A DNA stretch of 64,000 bases. It comes from Hofstenia miamia (Eukaryota > Xenacoelomorpha > Acoela). Every line of letters begins with the position of its first letter. Position 1 is the first letter of the stretch. The DNA is taken from assembly GCA_004352715.1 (NCBI GenBank), contig SCFE01000070.1, positions 1,146,873 to 1,210,872 on the forward strand, read 5' to 3'. Below, in pieces: positions 22,825 through 34,064 of this stretch. A program made the translations under genes and the position numbers. The notes beneath the pieces were generated by a model. That model had not been told where the DNA came from. It searched no databases and worked only from the letters and a program-made list of their open reading frames with translations.

Positions 22825-22910
22825 TAATTCCAAACTTCTTCTTACAGAATCAGGCCTCTGGCCAAAGTGATGAACCATTTCCAGCATCAAATTCTCAGCT
22901 CATTTTAGAC
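22825..22910 (-). repeat. Fragment of a TGAGCTGAG-type LTR
   Basis: The minus strand matches 39,369-39,470 closely, including CAGAGAACAAGTTAATTCC read on the plus strand, GGCCAGAGGC, and the TGAGCTGAGAATT end. In the 39-kb copy this sequence lies just upstream of a primer binding site, so I read it as LTR. Confidence 0.6.
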
Positions 22911-23985
22911 TAGAGAAAATACAATAATTATAGCTACATGCAAACCGCACTTTCTAACCGTACTCATCCTTATACCTAATACCTACTATCACTTAGACTA
23001 GAGGAGTCAAACCAGAGGACCATTTAAAGCCTCTGGTTATCTTACCTCTCGCGCGAATTGACACCCTAAGCATTGATCATACTGATCAAATACATAAATA
23101 TAATAAATAAAAGATAATATAATAAATGGGCAATTTAGTAAAAGTCTATTATCCAAAAAAACGCTAAAATATAATGTTAATCAAGTATATGGCTGGGGAA
23201 ATCTATAATATCAAAAGTAAAAGCTAGGTTAGCAAAACTTAAAATTAACAGAATTCACACTTTAGTGTATTTACAAATAATAACAAACATTAACTCACTT
23301 ATTATCAGATGGTGAGTAATAGCAGAACAAAATATCAAAAGATACTGCGACATCTGATTTTTAAATTTTGCAAACAAAATGGATTCTTCATATGAACGAC
23401 CAATCAAAATACAAATAAATATTAAATCAATAATTGTACAATGACTATCATCAAATATTATTTAATGGACACAAATTGTCATTTTACAATTCTAGATGCA
23501 AATATACTACAATATCATTGTCTAGCAAATGTTTCCTATTCAAAAGCTGTAACCACTTGTCACGTCCTTCTCCCTACTCCTTCATATCAATCTAAATGAA
23601 AAGTTACTTTTAATTTTGTATATTTTAATATATATATATATTTTTTTTAAAAAATGTAGCTATATACTATATACACTCAGACATATCACGTCTCAACTCA
23701 CAACACACCACCACTAAGCACTACTACATAACAACACTTAAATTCAATAAGTTCATTTTCTACTAAATCTTTAAGTTTTGCTCTAAAATTTATGAGAAAA
23801 CAAACGGCAATTTTCTTAAAATCGTATGTTTAATTCTTCTTTTAATATACTACGCATATACAGTTAAATTCAGTACATGTATTCCTAATAATCTCGCTAA
23901 ATATTTTTATTTCATAAGATTACTACTCTCAGGAGATATTATAAACTTAACCCAGAGCCAATTTTAGAAGAATCGCAAATAGAAA
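22911..23985. other. Gene-free AT-rich interval
   Basis: No coding potential. A short hairpin with arms ACCAGAGG / CCTCTGGT stands at about 23,012-23,040, and a TA run at about 23,625-23,640. Confidence 0.4.
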
Positions 23986-25604
23986 TAAAACTAAAAATTA
24001 CTGCAATAACTATAAATTTGTATATCTCAATGCTAGACGTCTAATTTCAAACAGAAATGACTTTCTAAGCTTAATAAATAAGATAGGACAAAACGCAATA
24101 TTCTTAATTACTGAAACTTGGTTACAACATGACACTTTTCCTAATTTGTTTAATCCTGACCGACATTATTATGACATTTTCATAATAAAGTGATTAGGTA
24201 GAGGTGGCGGACTCATGATATTGGCTCCAAAATGTTTAAAACCAGCGCATAAATTAGAATATGAACTATACCACAATATATTTGAATCACTCTGGATAGA
24301 AATTATATCATTTAAAAATAAATGTCATAAAGAACTGATTAATATCACATACAATCCAAATAAAAATTATCATATTGACTACCTAAAATTTAAGGCAAAT
24401 GAAATTTCCAAAATAAGTGATCCCTACTATTCTATAAATATATTTGGTGACTTTAATATATATTATTTCAATAATCTTGAGAAAAAATCGTTAAGAGAAT
24501 TTTGTGCCACATATGTTTTTTGTTGTATAAATACTGAGTGTCTAACAAGACAAAACAACTTAATTGACTACTTCCTAACAAATTCAGACTTGTTTTTTAA
24601 ATCCTTAATGCTTGAATCATTCAGTGACTATGCTCTTTGCTCATATATAAGTAATATAACTACCAAAGCCATAATTTTAAAATAATTTATGCAAGAGATT
24701 ATCTAAATTATTCAGGCGAAATAATTGAAAAAAACATTTGAAAAACATATCGTTCAACTACATATACACATTAAAATCTGGATCTTGTATGATTAATTAT
24801 ATCTCAAAAGAAATTTGCAATGCAATTAATAAAGCAGCAGCAATTAAGTACTGCAAAGTAAAATTAAAGGCGCGAAAATTTGCTTTATCAAATGCTGATG
24901 ATAATTATATACATGAACAAGTAAGCATTAAAAGAAAATTGTTTGAACTCGCTAAAACAGAGCCGGCAACAACTAATTCGACTAATTACAAAGAATCAAA
25001 GAAGATAATTAAACAATTAAGAAATGAAAAATCAGCCTTAAAAGAAAAAGATTCTTCAATAAACTAAAAATGCAAACAAAAAATGGCGATATATTCATAA
25101 AATTTTGGGAAAAAGTAAATGACTTTCAACTGACATTAACGAATTGAGTATTATTTGATAACAAAATTACAACGGAAAAAACAAGAATAATAGACCATCT
25201 AAATACAACATTTAAGGAATTTGGCAATTTCAATTTTCCCCAATGTAAGAGAAGGACAAACATTAATAAATTCCCAGCAAAATCATACTTTTCTTTAAGA
25301 CTCGTAAATGCAAATGAACTAGAAACAATAATAAAAAATTTAGACACAAATAAATCAACTGCATCCTATAATCTTCCAATATTTATTATTAAACGTCATT
25401 TTCATATCTTTAGTGAACATCTTCTATTCGCATTTAACCAATGTATTATTGATAATGAATTCCCTGATATATTTAAGAAATCAGACATAAGCCCTATATA
25501 TAAAAAAGGCGATCCTCTAAACGCACAAAATATAGGCCAATTTGCATTGGCCATCCTTTCAGTAAACTATTTGACAAATTATTAAATAATCATATAAATT
25601 CATA

Positions 25605-27198
25605 CCCAGGAAACATTCCATTGTTGGTCCAATAATGGGCCATTGTTGGTACCATTATTGGCCATTGGTGGTAAATGCCAACCATAATCCATTACTGGGC
25701 CATTGGTGAGCCAAGAATGGCTGATTAATGGGTCATTGATGGCAATCAGTAGGTTTTTTTAATATAGCATTAAATTTTATATATAGGAAACAATTTTATA
25801 TTGTTAAGCAGCTCAAAAATTACTGTTTAAACAAACACAAGCCCAACAAAGGACAATACGATATCGTTGGGATCCTGTCGTTCATATTTAATACTAACAT
25901 TTGTTAGAAATTTGAAAGAAAGTTTCGGTTAGAAATGATAACAATAAGCATAAAAATCTGCCAAATTTACAAAAGAATTTTAATTTTAAAATTAAGTACA
26001 CTTTTGAAATAATACTATCTTAAGTCGGGAAAAATCTCTTCTGCTGAAGTGTAGCTTTTTATATAACTCTTAATTTTAAAGTGTCCAATTATTTATGAAT
26101 AAATTATTTTTAAAATACGCTTAGCAGGTATATCATAATTTTCTACAAAATAAAAATTTCAAAATATCTTTTCGCATTTCCTTTTATTATATTAAAAGGA
26201 ACTAGAAATCAAAATAATGAAGTGAATTTTATTTGCAAGCATCTCCTTATTGATTATTAATTACTAAGGTTGCTACTGATGCCGCTACTGATCCACCAAT
26301 GGGCCACTGATGGCATCAGTGGTCACAAATATGTTTCCCATCCAGAAGTTTACTGATTATGGCCAATGTTATATTATGATTTGTAATTCGCAACTTTGTA
26401 TAATTTGATTGAGTTAAGGGCAGAGGCGTATTTAGGTGGGGGCCTTACGCCTGCCTCTCTTTGGGCAGGCTAATTTCAACTCATTCTCATACGATCGGAA
26501 CGATATATTAATGAACAGTCTTTTTGTTTGACATAAAGTAGTATTTCATGTTTATTCTTATTGACTCCGTCTGTATTTTTGGTTTATTTATCCTTTATTC
26601 ACGGACGAGCACGGCATTATGTTAAGATGGTAAAAAATGCCTAGACCTATATGTCTCTGATAAGAATTGGGCCTTCCCCTTTTAGAAATAACTCGATACG
26701 CGCCTGGTTAAGGATACAGTTGGAACTGTGTATAGCATATTATACTTAAGATGGAACACCTTGCTACATACAAGCAAATGAATTCATAATGTGCTCATAT
26801 AAACAAGAGCTGGAATTTAAATTGTGCTATCAAATAAGAAAGGTTAAGGAAATTCATTTGTTATGAATATTAAATTTGATCAGTCATAATTTAAAACTAT
26901 TAAGTTCATATTTGTTCGCTAGATGGCAGATTAATCTAGCAATGCCATTAATGGGCCATTGTCGAGCCATTCATGGATATGAGACACAGATAAATAATAC
27001 TTTTTGAAAATTGAAATCAAACTTTAATGTAATGCTTATGTTATATATAATAATAAAATAATTTCTCTGTAAAATTGTGGAATTTTAATATTTTTTTTAT
27101 TGGTTATGATTGGCAAATGAATGGCAAATGAGTGGCCATTGTTGGCCAAGGGTGCCAGCAGTGAGCCATTGTTGGGCCAATAATGGTTGTTTCCTGGG
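25605..27198. mobile_element. Non-autonomous DNA transposon, TA target duplication
   Basis: Perfect 11-bp inverted ends CCCAGGAAACA (25,605-25,615) and TGTTTCCTGGG (27,188-27,198), each flanked by TA. Taking out the element and one TA joins the LINE RT frame exactly (INSY to LISEN). Subterminal regions at both ends carry many palindromic CCATTRWTGG-type units; further clusters at about 26,280-26,370 and 26,935-26,975 hint that two related copies are joined. No transposase is encoded. TA duplication points to a Tc1/mariner-like mechanism, but the ends do not let me name a family. Confidence 0.8.
26421..26706. mobile_element. hAT-type MITE nested in the TA-flanked element
   Basis: Ends CAGAGGCGTATTTAG and, inverted, CAGGCGCGTATCGAG agree at 11 of 15 bases. 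The 8-bp flanks GTTAAGGG (26,413-26,420) and GTTAAGGA (26,707-26,714) match at 7 of 8, as expected for a hAT target duplication. The 286-bp interior is non-coding. Confidence 0.7.
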
Positions 27199-27770
27199 TA
27201 TTTGATATCTGAAAATATTCTTTCGGAAAAACAATTTGGTTTCCGTAATGGGTTTAGCACTCAAGATGCAATTCTGTCAATATCACGGCAAATAAAATCA
27301 AATTTAGCTTCTAATAAATGTAGTTGCATTGCCCTTCTCGATTTGACCAAAGCGTTTATCTCAATGAACTTTGACATACTGAAAGACAAATTAATGCATT
27401 ATAATTTTGATGACAATGCTATAAATTTGCTAATGAACTTCCTTATAAAGCGACAGCAATGAGTTATACTTAATGGCACAAAATCAAAATATATTACAAC
27501 TAACCGTGGGGTACCTCAGGACACAGTTCTTGGCCCCATCCTATTCTCACTCTACGTAAATGATATAATGAAACAGATAAAAAACAGTAATATTTATCAA
27601 TATGCGGACGATACCTGTCTCATAAGTACTAATGTAAATGACTTTAATGCTACAAAAATTCTCCAAAATGACATCAAACATTTAACAAAGTATTTCCCAA
27701 ATAATCAATTGAAAGTAAATATTGAAAAAACACAATTTATAATTTTCTCGCCTAAAACATTTAAAAATCN

Positions 27771-27887
27771 TCAACAGTCAAATGAAATTAAGTATCTAGG
27801 TGTTGAGATTGATAGAAATCTCAAATTCAAGTTGTTTGTTAAAAGCAAGCTTGGTAGCAGTCATCCAGAGTATTCGCCAAATAAATA
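27771..27887 (+). repeat. 117-bp segment identical to 29,665-29,781
   Basis: It is preceded by a single N (27,770) and bracketed by two copies of a 47-bp sequence (27,723-27,769 and 27,891-27,937). It reads as LINE thumb from the neighbouring element, so it does not belong here. Confidence 0.9.
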
Positions 27888-28619
27888 TTTTGAAAAAACA
27901 CAATTTATAATTTTCTCGCCTAAAACATTTAAAAATCTCACAAAAAACATTGAACTAAATATAAATCAAGTACCAATAAAGCAAAGTGAATCAACAAATT
28001 ATTTAGGTGTTGAGATTGACAATGAGTTAAATTTCGAACAATTTTTAATGACTAAAATTAAAAAAATGGCTTCTGGAGTTAGGTATCTATACCATCTGCG
28101 AAACGTCTCAAATATATATCACAAACAACTAATAAATTCTTTTTGTTTATCTCATTTTCAATATTGCTCATTCCTCTTTACAAACATAAATTCAAAATAT
28201 CGCATACTTCTGTCTAAAACTTTCAATTGGTCTCTTAAAACACTTAACTTTGCGCAAAAATAGGACAGTTTATCAGTCTATCGAATTCAATATATAATAT
28301 TAGCTCCTTATTACATAATTCAAATGAATATGGTATCAATATTATTTAAGTGTAAATCTGGTACACCTTCCCTTTCATTTTTAAAACACTATATTAATAT
28401 AAATGAACGTTCTCAAAATTTTTATGCTTAGATAAACATTCAAATAGTTTTCACCACATAGCAACTAAAATGTGCAATAACTTAGGCCATGAAATTAAAA
28501 TGAAAACTAACTACAAAAAATTTAGAAAAAAAGTGCAAACATTCCTCTTTCACAGACAATGCATACTTAATGGCAATAATACACTACACTCCTTCGAAAA
28601 TTTCGTATGATCCTAGATA

Positions 28620-28675
28620 ATGTACACACACACACACACACACACTTATTATTATTATTATTATATATTATATAT
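28620..28675 (+). repeat. CA and ATT microsatellites
   Basis: (AC)n followed by TTATTATTATT units, at the tail of the preceding LINE. Confidence 0.9.
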
Positions 28676-28784
28676 TTAGTTTGTAAAAAGAAAATGTGGA
28701 AAAATTTAAGTGCCAATAGATCAGAAACGAACTTTAATAACTTCAATTGTATAAAAAAAATAAACTACACACTCTAAAAAAGTG

Positions 28785-30475
28785 CGGCAAAACCAAAATG
28801 CTAAACACTTCTATAACAAACTAGAACAATCTAGGAGTAAATGGAGGTTTATAAATAGATACATAAATCGAAAGGTTTGCCATGTGTTACAAGGAGTTAG
28901 TAGTAAACAACACAATATGTAGTGATATTAGGTTAATAGCAGATGAATTAAATCACACTTTTAAAAAACTAGGGATTTATACATGTGAGGCTGTTCCATT
29001 TGAGAACAAATAGATCACCTAGAGGCCAATTTTTCATTTCGATATATTTATAAACAGGAATTATTAAAGGTGATATCTACAATGGATCCCAACACCTCCA
29101 GTGGTAGCTGTGGTATACCAATTATTATCATTAAGGAATGCATCAATTACTTTGCTGATCACCTTTAGTTTCTGTACAATTTTGCAATAAGCAGTTCAAC
29201 TTTTCCTGCAGTACTTAAAAAGGCAGATGTAACACCCATATTTAAGAAAGGAGACCCCACGAATTGTGAAAATTATCGCCCTATTTCTATCACAAATCTC
29301 TTTGCAAAAGCTTTTGGAAAACAAGTAAATCTCTATCTGAATGATAATAACATTTTAGTACCAAATCAGTTTGGTTTTAGAAAAGCACATAGTACAGCAG
29401 ATGCCTTGTTAAAACTAACTGAGAGTGTAAGGTTTAAATTAAATAACGGTCTTAGCAGTAGTGTAGCTTTGCTTGATCTGATAATATATGTATAATAGCA
29501 AATCATAGTAGTCCAATCATAGCAACAAAATATTTAAAATCTGATCACATGAACATTAAGAGATATTCTCAACAGCATAAATTAAAATGAGCAAAAGACG
29601 CAAATTAATCCAGAGATCTTGCAAAAAATATAAAATTTAGTACAGGTAATGAAACGCCAGAAATTCAACAGTCAAATGAAATTAAGTATCTAGGTGTTGA
29701 GATTGATAGAAATCTCAAATTCAAGTTGTTTGTTAAAAGCAAGCTTGGTAGCAGTCATCCAGAGTATTCGCCAAATAAATAATATCACTAAAAACAAGGC
29801 ATTAATAGATGCTCTAGTAACCAGTCACTATCAGTACGCCTGTATACTATTGAACAACATAAGCACAGAATTATCAGAACGCATAAATACAGTGTTCAAC
29901 TCGTCATTAACAACAATGTTTGGCATTGGTAGACAAGAGACGGTTAGAAAGCTCAATGAAATCAAAATGCTGTCACCAAAATACTTCACAATTTACATTA
30001 GTCTAATAACTCTGTATAAATACATAGAAAAGCTAACTACAAGCACATTATTCTTTGATAATTACATTAGGTACCATAAGAGAGGCAGCAAATGCTTCAG
30101 CAGAATGCTATCTAAAAATAGATATGCGAGTTGCTCTTTCTTCGAAAATGCCTGTACATGCTGGAATAATCTAGATCCAAACATCTGCTGCACTCCCAAT
30201 ATAAAGCTTTTAAATGCTTGTTGAAACAAAATCCGAAACAAAATTAAGTGTATGATGAAGTATTAAATCGAGCAAATTTTAATTCCTTTAATTTGTAAAT
30301 AGTGCTTTATAATTGTTTTTAATTTATTATTTTGTAGCTTACTTTGTAGTTTGTACATTTTTTATCTATATTTGTATATATTGTATATATCATGTATAGA
30401 ATATCAATGTGCACAAACAAATGAATAAATAGCTATTGAAGTGTTATTATTATTTTTAGTATTATTATTTATATT
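28785..30475 (+). mobile_element. Second CR1/Jockey-like LINE, internally deleted
   Basis: From the left: linker (YNKLEQSRSKWRFINRYI, 28,803-28,860; ADELNHTFKKLGIYTC), early RT (SSGSCGIPIIIIKECIN; KADVTPIFKKGDPTNCENYR; ITNLFAKAFGK; NQFGFRKAHSTADALLKL), then the start of the first catalytic region (VALLDL, about 29,465-29,485). The palm is missing. The thumb resumes at about 29,665 (NEIKYLGVEIDRNLKFKLF), and the C-terminal domain continues to 30,224 (SERINTVFNSSLTTMFGIGR). The tail is ATT-rich at about 30,440-30,475. Without YADD it cannot be active. Confidence 0.75.
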
Positions 30476-30586
30476 CGAACTTGAATATTTTTTTTCATAT
30501 CTTAAAATTTATCTGGTCTAAATATTGGTAAAGTTTAGTATTGAAGCAACTTTGTAAATATTAGCATTCCGCAAAAGCGAAAATGT

Positions 30587-31520
30587 CCCTAGTAACACAA
30601 AGTTGCCTTTTGGACGTCCTTATGTCAACATTTATAGCCATCCAAAAGACGTCAATATCTGTCCTCATAATGGACACAGAAACGACATGATTTGCAAATA
30701 AATAAAATATTATTCATGATTTGCCACAAACTTTTTGTATGAAGTTATTTAATTGTGATATCTTTCACAGCATGTGATTTTCATAACCATGCTTTTGAAA
30801 TTTACTCACAATCACGCTTCCTACTCATTTTGCTCACAAACACCATCATTATTATGATTTATAGAGAAGTCACTTTTGTAAAGGTGCAAAATTTTTTATA
30901 TATTTGCTTTTTCATTAATTCCACTAGTATGCATCTATTCACTTTTTATTAATATTTACATTTTAAGGTATTGTTGAAATCAAAATATATATTTGCATAA
31001 ATCATTCCAATCTGTGTAAAATATTTATGTTTAAAAATAATGCATGTTTATCTTAAAAAATGGAATAATTTATTCAATCATAAATTTTCTATTCAATATT
31101 ATGTGACATTATAAAAAAATGATTAAACGTTGTTTAGAAACGTTAATATTTTTAGGAAAAATAGCAAGGAATAAAAAATTTTCAACGTTGCCAAGAGTGA
31201 AATTAAATGTGTCAAAAGTAAAGCTATTAAATCCTTCTTTATAAATGATATTAGTGGCATAATTTTTAAGTGAAACTATTAGATGTTTGATTGTGTTTAA
31301 ATATTCAGAAGCTTAGAAATAACAAACATATGTTGTAAACGTTATCAGATTAAGTTACCTTACGTCATTTGAAAGGGTTTTGGAAAATCATGAATAATAT
31401 TTTATTTATTAACAAATCATGTCGTTTTTGAGTCCATTATGAGAACAGATATTGACGTCTTTTGGATGGCTATAAATGTTGACTTAAGTATGTCCAAAAG
31501 ACAAGTTCGTGTTACTAGGG
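30587..31520. mobile_element. DNA element with ~138-bp terminal inverted repeats
   Basis: The left 138 bp (30,587-30,724) and the reverse complement of the right 139 bp (31,382-31,520) align almost throughout. Landmarks in both: CCCTAGTAACAC, CAACATTTATAGCCATCC, AAAAGACGTCAATATCTG, ATAATGGAC and TAAAATATTATTCATGATTT. The 660-bp interior shows no transposase. I could not find a clear target duplication. Such an element could fold into a long hairpin. Confidence 0.8.
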
Positions 31521-33545
31521 GTGGTGACGAAGCTAGTTGAATTTCAGATTATTCACAAATCATGACATAGCTTCATAAGAAACAAGTTTTTGCATGATTT
31601 CAATGCCAAAATTCGTATAAAACTCCAAATAAAATGGTTTCAACAAAAATTTGTCAATTAAATATTATGACTTTGGTACAAAATTACATGATTAGGTCCC
31701 AATGTCTACAAATTTGCACATTCAATTTCAATGAAAATATTAACAATAGAAAAAATTTCTTAATGTCATCAGAAACAATTGAGACTAGAAGTACTGAGCT
31801 GCTATATAAATATTTTAGCACCTGCATAGAATGCTCATGTCTAAAGGGGATAAATCAAGTACAATTTTATGTAGCTTCAATCTTATTAAAACATAAACAA
31901 CAAGCAGAATCAATATATTTGATTACTAATTTAAATTTAAATCAAAATCGCACATTTGTGAAGTATTTTGTAAATATTTGAATGGAAACAGGCACGTTTC
32001 CAGTGTTTTTCAAGCAAAGACATTGCCAACTCAATATCATAGAGTCACTCATCTATTGACGCACATAGTCATATACATGCATTTGGTACATGCATTAATA
32101 CAATTATTACTACAACTATTATTACCATATGTAACAAGTTAGTTCTTAAAAAACTGAAACTAATTCATTATGTATTATAAGCTGACTAGCCCGCATAAAC
32201 GCTTTTGATGCGCAATCATATATTATTGAATATATCAAAGAAGAATATATCATCTTAGAGAAAATCATGTGGCCATCTACATCACATGCCGCCTGTGTGA
32301 TAAAGACGAAGCATTTGTTCCCAGTTCTTGTTCTTTTTATACAGTGTGTGGTAAATTGTTCTTATTGTGATACACAATAGAAGCAATTTTTACCTGTATT
32401 AAAATATGACCCAAGTTCAACATTGCATGAAGGAAACTAAATATCCATAGCATCGACATTTGACATAGACTGTCTACATAATTGTCATGTAGTACTGCCA
32501 AGATTTCCCAGATTCTACCTGAAATATTGAAATTTATATTTCTGAATATCATTCAGGATGGCAAACGGATCAACACATTTGGACAGTTAGTTCATAAATT
32601 AGAATAGTGAGCTTGTGTGGGCCATTCATAATTGTTAGGGTGGAACAACACTAACACCTTAAGAAACAATTTAGAAAGTCAAACCTCTCACCCTATAAAG
32701 TTCATAAATACTAATAGACTATAACTATATTTGTCTATTTTATTGATTTAGTCTTTTCATTAATGCTTTTATCTTAAACATTTTTGTACACATTATATTA
32801 GTAATCTTTATTTGATTGGGTAGGGTCACAGATCAGAGTTAAACAAGCTGGGTTGGATCATCGGAACATTACTGTAAACACCTGAGCATTAAAAGTCAAG
32901 TGAACTATGATAATCAAAATATTTTCACTATTTGAATTTTGATTCCTCAACTTTTTGCAAGCAAATTTAGCGATTTGAAAGAAGAGTTGCATGTATGCAA
33001 TCTAAGATTTAAAATGTTTGGACAAATTGCAGTATTCTTAATATTTGTTAGATTAAATACCCTAGGTTAAAAAGTTGCCCCATATGGTGATAATCGTAAA
33101 AATGCAGTTCATTTTGTAAACAAAGCTGCTAAACATTGCTGGAATTTAGCTTAATTAAGCATTTGTGTTGATTTAAAAATTCATCTGTTTTTGTTGGTTT
33201 CCGAACATTCTTGTCTTTTAGCAACATAATTTAAAGACAGTGGGGTTACAAAATTAGCCCAAATTGCGAAGAATGGTTAATATAAAGCATTTGTTTAAGA
33301 GTAATGAGCTTCAAAACAACTAGTTAAAAAAGGAACATCAAATCATTAGATTGAAGAGTTACAATTATTCTTTGCACTTCTTCCAGTGAATTCTGTCACA
33401 ATTATAACAAAGAAATGAACTGATATTTACAAAATTATTTACGATAATTGGATTGTACATAATTCTATTTAAGCTTGCAATTTGAATTTGAAACTAATAT
33501 TGTTTTACCTTATAGAATGCAAATTTTTCTGTACAAATCTAACAC
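31521..33545. other. Gene-free interval upstream of the channel gene
   Basis: It holds a 115-codon open frame at 31,634-31,981 rich in Asn, Ile, Lys and Leu, without recognisable motif. The last part should include the 5' UTR and promoter of the gene starting at 33,546; an AG acceptor-like TTACCTTATAG lies at 33,507-33,517. No promoter motif can be singled out in this AT-rich context. Confidence 0.35.
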
Positions 33546-33839
33546 ATGAATTTCTCATCTAGGCCTGTGATGGTTTTCACTCTTCTATCAATGGTAACAG
33601 TTGGAAAAAGTTCATTTAGTGATGAGTTTGAGAATATTTTTGCTACAATTACACACAACTATAACAAAAAGATGATTCCCAAGCAAAGCACTGAAGAAAT
33701 GCTACCCATTTCAATAAGCTTTTATTTTAATTCTATAAGCGAGGTATCTGTTGCACAACAAAATATAAGATTATCATATGGATACGGACTTACGTGGGAA
33801 GACTATAGATTAAGGTGGAATAACTCCAACATCTCATAT
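33546..33839 (+). CDS. Cys-loop ligand-gated ion channel subunit, exon 1
   Basis: Codes for 98 residues. A hydrophobic signal peptide (about 1-23; VMVFTLLSMVTVG) is followed by the start of the extracellular ligand-binding domain: a YNKKMIP match to the family's YNKxxRP, the beta strands ISISFYFNSISEV, and WEDYRLRWNNSN at 84-95, equal to the WxDYRLxWN signature of nicotinic-type subunits. ATG 33,546 is chosen because the signal peptide starts there. The exon ends in phase 0 at a GTGAGT donor (33,840-33,845). The next exon I can find is at 62,506, also phase 0. The subunit would assemble as part of a pentameric membrane channel. Confidence 0.8.
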
Positions 33840-34064
33840 GTGAGTTTTTTGCAATACTGAAATATATACTCATTACTATGATGGCTGTCATTGAGCTTTT
33901 TAACCATAATATTGAAAGACACCACCTTTAGTTAAAATTGAAAACTTTAATTTAGTAGTAGTTTCTTTTATAATCCTTATCAACTTAAATGTAAAATTTT
34001 GAAACAAAGTATAGTTTTACCTGGCATTGTACAACTAATAGAAGATGTCCATCATGGTTCATAA

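Larger units (their letters stand above)
23985..28615 (+). mobile_element. CR1/Jockey-like LINE with APE endonuclease and RT, interrupted by a DNA transposon
   Basis: Endonuclease (24,020-24,685): LNARRLISNRND, ITETWL, RGGGLMI, GDFNIYY, LIDYFLTN and SDYALCSY give the usual order. A linker follows (24,738-25,067). RT starts at about 25,280, is split by an insertion at 25,605-27,198, and resumes with ISENILSEKQFGFRNGFS, CIALLDLTKAF (first Asp), [19 protein letters not shown] and [10 protein letters not shown] (second catalytic pair, about 27,597-27,625). After the thumb and a C-terminal domain it ends at about 28,610 beside CA/ATT microsatellites. Scattered stops and shifts mean it is not intact, but the catalytic Asp residues survive. 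A chimeric 117-bp piece at 27,771-27,887 breaks the thumb. Confidence 0.85.

Noticed and set aside
28620-28675. CRISPR-like or other regular array
   Set aside because: Only simple microsatellites; no spaced direct repeats were seen anywhere in the window.
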